DNA from: Laburnicola sp. R22_1
Taxonomy: Eukaryota > Ascomycota > Dothideomycetes > Pleosporales > Didymosphaeriaceae
Assembly (NCBI GenBank): GCA_014281115.1
Contig: JACONQ010000012.1
Location: 682,001-746,000, forward strand
Reading direction: 5' to 3'
DNA length: 64,000 nucleotides
The position numbers were made by a program, and so were the translations under genes. Below the pieces are notes generated by a model that had not been told where the DNA came from, did not search any database, and saw nothing but the letters and a program-made list of their open reading frames with translations. How positions within the stretch are numbered: the first letter of the stretch is position 1; each line of letters opens with the position of its first letter. Below, in pieces: positions 10,233 through 20,247 of this stretch.

Positions 10233-11476
10233 AGAGATAATAGAAAGCGTAGCTTTGTCGAAAATGCCTCTGTTCGTACATCAACACTCACGGGGCCTTA
10301 GTAGACAATAAACCTCAAGTCTGTATCTAAGATTGCGACCTGTGCACAATTCCACGCGACCTGTCAAACTTCGCTGAGAGCGACCTCCCATAGAGCCAAC
10401 AATGACTCATCTGAGACCCTCTGAGACCTGCAATTTCCTCCCACCTCCCGGCAACGCCCGGCTTATACTCACAGACAAATCTAGGTTGCTTCGGTGACGC
10501 CGATGGATCGAACATGAAAACAAGCATCTGTTTCCCTACGCCTGCTCTTCGTAAGACGGGTTTCCGCCCCTTACGCGTGGGGTCTTATGTACAGCAACGC
10601 CCGTAGGTAGCGCTATCCACACGGTTAACTCCGCTCGAGATAGTTTAGGCTAAACGCCCAAGCTAGCACATTCGAAAGATTACACCACATAGACATGCAA
10701 TCAGCTTATGTACTATCGCACAGTACATACAGTAAGTACCCCACAGGGCAAGGCTCAAGCAGAACATGCCCTTCTCCTGTCATCCATACAGACTCCGTCA
10801 CTCCGTCTTATACAACGCAAGACATTCAAGATGAGATTAACCTCAGACTGAACCCAGCAGTCTTACCAGCAAGATGCAAAACCACCAACACAATATCCCA
10901 ACCCATCCCCACGATGTATCACGATACGAAATCAAAGACACGTTCTTCGGAAGTCAGAACCATCCTTTGAAATCGCATACAAAATACAGTATCGGCCCCG
11001 AAGAGGAACCCAGAAAAGCAAACGTCAATAATCTACCAAACAGGCTTAGGGCTGACTGCAGACAGTGGACAGTCAAAAGAGTAGATACGTATATGCGAGT
11101 AGTCCAAGCAAGATCAGGATCAAGCAAGCCTCCCCTAGTCTCTAGAACGCCTGCTTTCGCTTCGCATCGTCTAATTTTCACCACATCAGCACCAGCAACG
11201 GAAGTAGCATCGCCCGTTACGCCCGACGACATCCTCGCCCGGCCCTGACCAACTGGCAGCAGCGGCCCCCCGCTGAGCGAGCGAGCAGCGTAGAAAAAGC
11301 ACAGCCCCGAAACCGAAATCCTGCCACCTCTTCTCTGGCTGGACTCTGGACCATCTGACTTGAGTCTTGGTGACTGAAGCGACTGTTGTACCACCCTCAG
11401 CGCTCCTCTCTTTGAGTCTCTGCCATTTCGCACGACATCGAAACCCGCATATACGCTTCCCATTCCCACTGCCAGC
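10233..11476. other. Intergenic region, no gene recognised
   Basis: About 1.2 kb with only overlapping short frames on both strands. The 150 bases before 11477 are pyrimidine-rich and resemble a fungal 5' leader (ctcctctctttgagtctctg). Confidence 0.4.
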
Positions 11477-11659
11477 ATGGCGTCGTTAGTCACGCCCGCC
11501 GACTCTGCCGACTCTGCGCACATCACCGCCGCCGCCTCCATCGACGACTTAAACCGCGGTCCCATAACAGAGTGGTACCAGCCGCCGGCATCGTGCGCGG
11601 CGACGCTCTCGTATGATGGCAACATGTACTATGGTTTCGGGCGCGGGGGGTTCCCATGA
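11477..11659 (+). CDS. Candidate 60-codon gene or first exon of a decayed gene
   Basis: The ATG has good context (ccagcATGg) and follows a CT-rich leader. The 60-residue product (MASLVTPADSADSAHITAAA at its start) contains GPITEWYQPPASC and DGNMYYGFG. These resemble the beginning of fungal cysteine-containing secreted or membrane proteins with a 'TxxPxSC' block, but there is no signal peptide. The frame ends directly after a G7 run (gcgggggg at about 11643-11650), so a slip in that run may have truncated a longer gene. I found no continuation after a plausible intron. Function unknown; it may not be a gene. Confidence 0.3.
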   Translation: MASLVTPADSADSAHITAAASIDDLNRGPITEWYQPPASCAATLSYDGNMYYGFGRGGFP

Positions 11660-14600
11660 CGTCGTGGCAGTCTTGATCGTTTAGCGTTACTATACCCTTT
11701 TTTAATTGATCACTTCAGTTCTGACTGTGCTACTGTTGTCAGTGCATGCTCTTCGACCTAGCGTCCTAAAGATCAAGTCAGTTTCTCCGGTCCCGGAAAG
11801 AGCTGTGCTCTAGATGACAACTACCTGCGCGACGAGCAGCATGGTAAGCTAGTTGTGATTATCTTGGAGCAGTCAACGCAAACTTCAGCATGACGGAACT
11901 CCGCGCTACCTGATTTTCAATTCTTAGAGAGAAGTAGTTTGTTTGAATTGACGAAACAGGGAATCGGATGTCAAGCAGTCAAGGGCATGGACGTACCTTG
12001 GAGCAGAGGTCACGGATGAGGTCACAACGCCAAGCCCACCCACAATGGACGACGCAAAATTTAGGAAACTCTAAAAAATGCGGCCCTGCAGCCCAACGCA
12101 GTCGCGTGCCCAAATACTCCCAGCTCTGTATCCAGCACAACGGCATGTGATGCAAACTGCGCATCGCAGAACTGCTGCCCCATTTTGCAAACCTCCGACG
12201 CAGCATTCGTTAGTTCCCGGCCGCGCACTGCCCTTCGCAACCCGAAACGCGCAACAACGCTCTCCAAGGAAGATCAGCCCTGCATTCGACGCACATCAGG
12301 CGATCAGATCGACGGCCCAACTTGGGTCTGATGCGTGTGGCAGCCAGCGTCGAAACGTGGTGTGGAAGTTGGGGCCCGAAATAGCCGCTGCGGTGGATCT
12401 TGGTTGGGCTGAAGGCATGGACATCACGCACGAGGGTGGATCCGCTGGGCAGCGACGGAGCCTCATCCCGTGTCTCTGGAACCCAATCGGCGCTCGGGCA
12501 GCGACGGTGAGTCGTTTGGAAGTGGGGAATGAGCAAAAGTCGAGAGTGAGTCACAGTGTTGTTGCGTGGCTTGAAGAAGGGAATAGGAAGGTTTAGGGTG
12601 AGGACGACAGAACTAATACGGTGTATAGATTGTAACGATTCGGTAACATGCACTAGCTCAAAAGGAGCGGAGACGGGCATGGACAAGAAGTCGAGGAAAC
12701 GTGGGTGTTAAAACGACCCACCCGTTCGTGCTGGTAGGGTTGGTCGTTTCAGGGTTTCGTAAGTCACCTGATGAAGGCAAGGCGGGTCGGTTTCATCAAC
12801 GACACTCACCTGATATCAGGTAAGCAAGACCTGCCTGGCTGTCGGTCTAACTTGAAAGTCGTCACCGGGAAAGCAGACGACAAGGTTGCCCGCTGGTTTC
12901 TGGTTACGACGGGTGCTGACTTCTCGAAAGGGAAACCGACTTTCTAGAAAGAGACTGACAAGATTTTGCTTGTCTTGCTTCCAAAAACGCAAGATACGAA
13001 GTGTAGAGATGGCCTGAATATCCAGGAGACGTCAGTGACGCGACGTTCTTCGATTTCGTCAAACCATCGGCGGCGAACGGAGTCCTGCCTTGACCACTTT
13101 GTGGATGACGATCGCCGACAGCGAAGGGTGTGGTTGACTCTTCGAAATCGTACCACTTCAACGCAAAATCCCCACTGCTGGTCTGAGTTACGATTGATCA
13201 TGGTAGCATCTGTTTCAAAGCAGGACGATAGGAAGCTCGGGTAGTACGATTTTCCAAGGCTAGCGATCTGTAGTCAGGTTATCTGAGAATCTGCAAGCCC
13301 TGTACACGCCACCGTGGTACCGTTGGTCCCGTCGAGCTATGTCATATCGATTTCGGGCAGATTGGTGTAGGGATATTGGACGAGCAGTCGTAAACCCGCA
13401 CTCAGCTAGTGCGCCGAGGAGGACCCTTGAGCATCGCCATTGCACTGCTTCCGTATCGGTTGGACGCCCAGCACGTCACTGGAACCGGACAAGGACGGCA
13501 TCTGTCCTGGGTCCGACCTACTGTCAAGACGCACGTCGCCTGCTGAGGAGCGTTGTGCTCCGAGCGCTTCCACGAAAAGCTGGTCCCCAGGGCGCAGAGA
13601 GTGTGGAAGCACCGCCATCTACCTCACAGCAATGATGGTGTGCCATACGTCCGGGAAAGTCCGGGAAAGACTGCTGGCTCCGATAGTATCCGCCTCACTG
13701 TTCTGCATTTGCTCGTTGGGAGTCCGCGAATGGCGACTGGGATCCTTCACCGGAAGCTGGAGGAGTTGTTCGGTCCAGAATTGGCACTCACGTAAAGAGG
13801 CGGGTTACACGGAATTACAGGTGTCTATATATCGTTGGACTGCAGCGGATGTAGGGATCCGCTAACGAAGCGACAGCAGTGCAGCCAGTAAGACCACCTG
13901 TAGCATGCTGCCCTCAGCGAGTCGCTCGGTAACAAGGGCAGAGTTTTTCGCTAGCTCTGCGAGATTAGTGAGGATGGTGGAGGTGAGTTGTCGTTCCTGC
14001 TTCCTGCAGCTGCACGAAGCACGGGGTACGGCGAATTGACGTGGCTGGCCCGCGGGAATAGGTAGTTGGGGGTGGTCGGACTGCACGTCGGGACGGAGCG
14101 AGGAGCATTTGGTGATGGAGACGACCTGCAGTGATGGCCGTGGGGCCTGGGGTGGTGTCGATGAGCTAAGCCGGGCAGCGAAAACGGTGCGTTGCCGGGT
14201 CAGGCTAGCTGCCGTGCAGTTCTCTCCTTCCACATGGTGCACGGCAGCGTCGACCCGCAGGTAGCGTGCGCTGTGTAGGCGGGCGAGGCGGGCGTTGTGG
14301 GCGTTGTGGGCGTTGCGGGCGTTGCAGGCGTCCAGAAGCAGACGCGCCGGTGCCAAAGCAAGAGGCGGTGAGGGTCAGCAGCGACAGGGCGGCGGCGTGC
14401 GGGTAGGGGCGGAGCAGAGCAGCAGCAGCGACTCGGTTTCAGGTGCGCGATGGGCGATGCGAGTATGCTGGCTCGACAGGCCGGAGGGCGCAGGCGTTCA
14501 CGAGTCCACCAGCAGCAGCCGGCAGCCATACGCCCACCACTCCACCCCTACTCGCGCCCGCGGGCGACTGGAGACCGTGATCATCTGCAAAACAGCCGCG

Positions 14601-15363
14601 GCCGGGCCAATTGCTGCGGCAGACGAATCGTACGCCCAGCACGACGAGGGCGCTCGCTGCAGTCTGGAGCCGGATCGCCATCAGGGAGTCGCACGGCGCC
14701 ATCCTCCTCCAGGGCAGGGCGTCCAGACACAGACGACAGCCTCCAGCGCTGGCAATTACGCCGGCCATGGGGCCTCGATATTGCCATATTGTCCCACTCT
14801 GCTCTGCCGCCACGCTGCCACTCGTCCGCCCGTCGTCAGTTAATAATAATATCCTCGCTCGCTGACTGCGTGCTGCCCAACGCGCCGACGGGCTGCTAGC
14901 CTGCACGCTGCTAGAGGGGGAGACTGCAGCCAGATTCATGCGCACCCCGGTCGTCTCAGTCCAATGGCTCTTCTGTTCTGTTCTGAAAAATTCCGTAAAC
15001 TCGGCGGCCCGCCTGCGCTCGCAGTCCGGCGTCGTCATTCCAGCCTGAGCACTTTTCGCATCCGCCGCCTCTCTCTCTCTTCATTCCCTCGCACCCCGCC
15101 AACTCGCGCCCCATCCCATCCTGCTCTGCCTCCCACTCCCGCACTCTGCTCTTCGCTTTCGCTGCACCGCCCACCTTTCATCTTCCCCTTCCCTGCTATG
15201 AGTCCATCCCACGACGCGCCTCTCTTCTCTCCGCACTCGAGGCCCCGTGAGTGATCGCCCGCGCCGGGCCACCTTTTACCCGCACTCGATCCCGCCCCGA
15301 CCCAGCCTTGGGCGCTCACATCTTCCATCGCGACAACACCAGCCTGACCCCGCCTCGCCCACC
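11660..15363. other. Long region with no recognisable gene; GC-rich leader of the next gene at its right end
   Basis: 3.7 kb in which many frames of 60-200 codons overlap on both strands, a consequence of high GC, and none is convincing. A 9-nt tandem repeat lies at about 14278-14330 and a short hairpin/palindrome cluster at 12711-12821. The last 400 bases are strongly pyrimidine-rich and likely carry the promoter and leader of the gene at 15364. Confidence 0.4.
14278..14330. repeat. Short tandem repeat, 9-nt unit (GGCGTTGTG-like)
   Basis: About five imperfect copies of a GGGCGTTG(T/C)-type nonamer run head to tail in GC-rich DNA. Confidence 0.7.
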
Positions 15364-17604
15364 ATGGCCGACGCGCAGGACCGCGATCTCAATCCGACCG
15401 TCGAGGACTACCACTCTTCCGACGAGAGCGAGTCGCCTGTCCTCGAGTCGTTCCGGCGCTCGCCTGCCGCCAATGTCGCCGCAAAACGCTCGCATCCCTC
15501 TGACCTGGGCACCGACAAGACTGTCGCGGAGAACGTCGTTCACATCGACCTCCAGAGCGACTCTGGGTATTCCAGTCACACCGCCGGGACCATGAGCAGC
15601 GCTGATTCGGTCCCAAGTGCGAAGCTGTCGCAAACACCCTCCACGGCCCCCTCGAGCGCTGCCTCCGTACCCTCGTCCAGCCCTGCTGCCACCAAGGGAC
15701 GCCCGACCATCGTGGCCGAGGACCGCAAGAGGGCCAGCCAGAGCCCGCGCAAGCCACTGCAACGCAACCCCTCGGTCGGCCCCAAGAGGCCCGCTGCCGC
15801 CCGCCGACAGACCCTGACGACGGAGGACTGTACAGACCCAAACTGCAAGCAATGCGGGCCCAATGCGCCCTCGTCTCGACCCCGCAGGCCTGAGTCCATG
15901 GCTCTGGACTCTGCGCTCGACATTTCATATCCCCCTTTCGATGTGCGTTCGCAGCCCTCAGATCCTGTACCGACCTACACATCGCCTCCTTCGCCGACAT
16001 ACAGCCGGCGGCCTGCCCCATACATGCAGGGCTCCACACTGGTGCAGCCCGCACAGACACGTCCGCGAGCCACGTCGACAACCCGCGGCAGACCCATGAG
16101 CTACCATGGAGACCCTGGAGCGGGTTATTGGGCTCAACCTCAGGGTATGCCCGCGCCGTACCCAAGCCCGCCTCAAGAATACGGTCCTCCACCTTCCATG
16201 TCGGCTCACTACTCCATGCCCCAACACCACCCTCAAATGACCCCCTTCCCTTCCATGATGGGTGCCACGCCCCCCTCGCATCAATACTACCAAGGCGGCC
16301 ATCCAATGGCTCAGCACATGGCTCAAACATCACCGCCATACGAACAACAGAGGCTACCGCTTTCGGCTCGCAATTCTTCCAGCTACCAGACACGCAGGCC
16401 CGTGTCCGGCTACGCACCGCCCCTGGTGACGTACGAGAAACCAGAGCAACCCATGCCGTCTGCACGTTATGCCAACGCTCCGCAAAGCGCTCGGCAGGAA
16501 CGCTTTCCTGCACTAACACAAGCGCCACACTACGACTCGGAAAGCTCTGAATATGAATCGTCATCCGAAGAAGAGGCACCTCCTGCACCACCACCGAAGC
16601 AGCTCATGGCACCACCGAAGCTAAAGAGCAAGTCAAAGCAAGAGCAGCGACCTGCTCTACGCCATTCCAAAACTACCCAGGCCTACAGTGAGCGTCGCCC
16701 GTCAATGTCTCAGTCGCAGCAATTGCCAGAACGCCCAAGAGAAAAAGACCCCAGGGCATCTCGGATCAGCACTGTGCCACCTTCCCGATCGGTATCGGTG
16801 AGCCGTCCCCCTCCACCCAAGCGTGGGATTCAGTCCTACGATACACCACGCGCCAGAGTAGTCGTTGAGAACCCAAGATCTGGCCGTCGTCAGTCATATC
16901 AAGCCCAAGAGCGGGCCTATGAGCAAGATTATGATGACTACGATGAGGACGAACGTCGACGACAACGACGATCCTCTAGGGCTTATCGCAATGGACAGGA
17001 TGACGCTATCGTTGTCGCTGAGCGTCCGCCCCGTCGTCGGACCGATGCTTCCATCAGACGAGATGAGTACATGGTCGGAAAAGATACCCGGAAAGTCATG
17101 GATGACGTCGAAGCATACCAGCAACGTGCACGCGGAAGTTATGAGCCCATTAGTGAACAGGTCCACAAAGTCGCCAAACAGCGTGCGTCGCGCGTGCCTT
17201 CGGACGGTGCTTCCGCCGAGGACAGAAAAACTCGCATCAGCCAGTCGAACCGTACGACCATGACAAACAGTGGTAACGGTGAGATCCGCCTTCGAGTTGA
17301 CGCGTCCGCCCCTCTCAGTCTTTCTTTCAACGGTGACATGGAGGGGCGTACCCTCCAGATCAACCCTGCGGAAGATGGCATGGCCGATATTGTTATCGGC
17401 GGCCAACGCGGGGAGGATGATGTGTATCGAAGCGAGAAGGGCAGTGTCATGGGGAGCCGGAAGTCCATGATCGCTGGTGCAGCTAGACGGGAAGCAGAAG
17501 AAACCTCGACCAGAAGCGGACGCAGTAGTCAAAGCCGACGCGACCGGGACCGAGATGAAGAGCGCCGACCTCTTCGGCGCCAAGTTCAGACTAGTCGATA
17601 CTAG
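15364..17604 (+). CDS. Large disordered conserved fungal protein of unknown function
   Basis: Single exon, 746 residues from the ATG in caccATGg context. The frame is open 39 codons further upstream, but that part reads like leader. The protein is almost entirely low-complexity: Ser/Pro/Ala-rich N-terminus with a phospho-degron-like DSGYSSHT (near 67-74); a Cys cluster C-x4-C-x2-C at residues 156, 161 and 164 (CTDPNCKQC); a Pro/Tyr/Met/Gln-rich middle (about 200-370); an acidic-Ser stretch (SESSEYESSSEEE, near 389); and Arg-rich and Asp/Tyr-rich segments. The only fold-like piece is near 637-680 (GEIRLRVDASAPLSLSF, then GRTLQINPAEDG). I recall similar uncharacterised proteins in Dothideomycetes and Eurotiomycetes; no function is known to me. 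A nuclear or cortical scaffold role is speculation. Confidence 0.8.
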   Translation: MADAQDRDLNPTVEDYHSSDESESPVLESFRRSPAANVAAKRSHPSDLGTDKTVAENVVHIDLQSDSGYSSHTAGTMSSADSVPSAKLSQTPSTAPSSAASVPSSSPAATKGRPTIVAEDRKRASQSPRKPLQRNPSVGPKRPAAARRQTLTTEDCTDPNCKQCGPNAPSSRPRRPESMALDSALDISYPPFDVRSQPSDPVPTYTSPPSPTYSRRPAPYMQGSTLVQPAQTRPRATSTTRGRPMSYHGDPGAGYWAQPQGMPAPYPSPPQEYGPPPSMSAHYSMPQHHPQMTPFPSMMGATPPSHQYYQGGHPMAQHMAQTSPPYEQQRLPLSARNSSSYQTRRPVSGYAPPLVTYEKPEQPMPSARYANAPQSARQERFPALTQAPHYDSESSEYESSSEEEAPPAPPPKQLMAPPKLKSKSKQEQRPALRHSKTTQAYSERRPSMSQSQQLPERPREKDPRASRISTVPPSRSVSVSRPPPPKRGIQSYDTPRARVVVENPRSGRRQSYQAQERAYEQDYDDYDEDERRRQRRSSRAYRNGQDDAIVVAERPPRRRTDASIRRDEYMVGKDTRKVMDDVEAYQQRARGSYEPISEQVHKVAKQRASRVPSDGASAEDRKTRISQSNRTTMTNSGNGEIRLRVDASAPLSLSFNGDMEGRTLQINPAEDGMADIVIGGQRGEDDVYRSEKGSVMGSRKSMIAGAARREAEETSTRSGRSSQSRRDRDRDEERRPLRRQVQTSRY

Positions 17605-18740
17605 GCTACTGAGTGGAAGGGATGGACACCCTCCTCGAAACCGCATCACAGCCGGTTTGGATCTGCGAGGTTTGTTCTCTTATCATTTCCTTGTACCCGC
17701 GTACCCGTTTGTTATTGCCCTTCCTTTACTTTCTCATTGGGTGGACCGGGGTGAAACCAAAAGCTTCTTTATCAAAAGTTGGGCATCATTCCTTTCTGCG
17801 CTTTGGGGAGTGGGCTGGGCACGCCGTTCGATTTCTTTTTTTGATTACCCGCACGATTCCCCTTTCCACGACAGTGCAGGACACGCATGATATTGTTTGC
17901 TAGACACGGACGCTCACGCGCAACACATACGTTTTGCATGCGTGGGGCTTCCCAGGCTCACGACGGAATGAGACTGTACGATCGGTTACGACTGTCGCTT
18001 TTCCTACCGTTTGTGATTTACCTTTGTTGAGCTTCTGAGCGAGCGAGCAGGCGGCAACATGCTTATTTACTCTACCTGTCTCAATCAGCGATTTGTTTCT
18101 TCTTTTCGCGAATATTTTGATCGTTTCGTTTCGCTGAATACCTGCTCCTCCGGGAGGCATTACGATGTGAGCTTGGTGCATTTTAATACCCCTTTTTCCG
18201 TTTTCTCTGGTTTTGTGGGTTGCTTGTTGGATTTCCTTGGCCACACGTGGGGTGAGAGAAATGAGACGAGGCACCAGGTTGATTGATGAGCTATGATGTT
18301 ATGAGGAAAAGCAGTGAGGGAGTGGTTCTGGTTGGCAAACAGCTACATAAAAGGAGGACTGGCTATTTGGAGGCGGATGACTGCTAGATAGGACGGATAG
18401 TAGCTCACGTGGTCTACGAGAGACAGAATATAAGGGTCTTGTAGCGAACAACGTCTGTCGTGTTTTACTTGAGTTCTGAATCTTGCCTTGTGTTGCTTTC
18501 GCGTTGTCTAGAGACTATACTGTAGTATTTACTTTTACGCTCGATTTTACGCTCGACCTTGACAGTCGACTTCCACAGTAGCCTGCCTGAAGTAACATGA
18601 AACGAGCAAGCATGTCGATCTTATACTTTGAACACCAAACCTTCTAGAAGCACCTTGTTCCCGCTGCAAGAATCCACACGCCCCGCACTCCCCTCTCCCA
18701 ATCGTAGTGGAATTTTCCATGACTGCCATTGACAACGACA

Positions 18741-18766
18741 ACGCCACGCCACGCCACGCCACGCCG
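18741..18766. repeat. Pentanucleotide repeat (CCACG)n
   Basis: About four to five copies of CCACG in tandem. Confidence 0.75.
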
Positions 18767-19000
18767 CGTTACAGCACGCATCGGCATCCCACGCATGTCC
18801 GTCTCACCACTGTAAGCAAGTAAAAATCCCCACTTTCTCCTTGCTTCATCTACTCGCCCAACGATATCTACAACGAACAGACATTTAGACACACATCTGG
18901 CTCCTTTGAACGGTATATTATCATATCTACTGGCACTACTGCACCGCAATAGACGGACGGGACCCGTGGATCCCACGCGTTTAAAGCATGCGTATTCCTG

Positions 19001-19030
19001 TCTTTCTTTCTTTCTTTCTTTCTTTCTTTC
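19001..19030. repeat. Tetranucleotide microsatellite (TCTT)n
   Basis: About seven perfect copies of TCTT in a pyrimidine run, likely length-polymorphic. Confidence 0.85.
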
Positions 19031-19136
19031 CTTTACCGGATTCACTCCAGGGCTCTGGGGCTCCTCTAAGGGCTACCTCTCTACCTATCTATCCCTCACG
19101 TGCACGCACAGGCGTGACCGGAACATTCAATATTTC

Positions 19137-19176
19137 GATTGATTGATCATGATACGATTGATTGATTGATTGATAT
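19137..19176. repeat. Tetranucleotide microsatellite (GATT)n
   Basis: Two blocks of GATT repeats separated by CATGATAC. Confidence 0.8.
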
Positions 19177-20247
19177 ATTGAAGACCCATGTCCGCTACCA
19201 CACACGATAAATTACGTTAGCGAGGCAAAACCGAGCTCGGAAACCTTCGACGTTGGCTCTCACGCGTTCCCACACTCTCGCCCGGGCACACACAACTCCA
19301 GATGTCAGACACTGTCACATAGCCAGCCGCAGACCCCACGTACAGCCAGCCCCGGCGATGCTGTAATTACCTACTGTGGTGGGTCCCTACCTACCTAGCA
19401 AGCAAGCAAGCCCCGCTGTCGATCACCGGTGTAGAAACGCAAGCAAGCACAAGCCCGCTCCTGCTCCGGCTCGGGATTAGCATTAGCATCGGTTTAGTCC
19501 AATCCACTTCGGTCCATCAGTCACGTGCCTTCACCGGTCCCGTATAGTATCTTGGCATGCATAGCACCGCACTACCTGCATATCATATCAATTTCCTTCC
19601 TTCCTTACCACTCCTCCCTCGTCCCGGCCAACCCCGCCCACCACGCGGGGTCAATGCGTACCCATGCCCATGCCGCATGTATTATACCGCGTAACGTATA
19701 ATATGCAGGGAGGTTGGGTGTGAGGGAGGGGTGTCGCAACGAGTGGAATTGGTGTGGTGGCGAAAAACGTCCTTGGAAGGACGAGCTTACAAGCTTAACG
19801 CTCAGGCAGGCGCAGGTAGGCGAGTCTGTGAGTCCCGGTTCTAGCGTAGGCAGCCATCCATGCATGGAGAGCATCATACAATAGTTAGTGAGTTGCGTCA
19901 CGCGGGTGTCTCCATCCCGGGGCCAGAAAAAGACACGCCGTACGATATGATGCCGAGCATCGAAAATCAATCAATCAATTGGAACATTTCATCTCATTCA
20001 TTCAATTGCATCTAACCATGCTTTTAGTTTCCGCCGCGGCTGTGCAATCATTAAAAGATGTGCCTAAGCAAAAGCGAAGATAAACCGTGAGAGGGCCAGC
20101 CAGCAACGCCAGCCTCGACCCGTTTTCGTCGTGCTCACTTGCCTTGCCGCATGGTGCCGCACGAGGGCGTAAATCGTGCCACCTCGCATGCACACGCCGC
20201 CTGTCATCAGCCCGCACTGACTGATAGATAACGGCATGTATGTGCAC

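Larger units (their letters stand above)
17605..20247. other. Spacer between convergent genes, microsatellite-rich
   Basis: 2.6 kb between the stop codons of the disordered-protein gene (+) and the Tudor-SN gene (-), both of which face this spacer. It holds their 3' flanks, several simple repeats (listed separately) and scattered ACCTACCTAGC-type short repeats near 19386-19410. No gene is recognised. Confidence 0.5.

Noticed and set aside
12078..14899. Several overlapping 100-180-codon frames on both strands
   Set aside because: They overlap in all frames in GC-rich DNA and none has a recognisable motif; treated as chance open frames.
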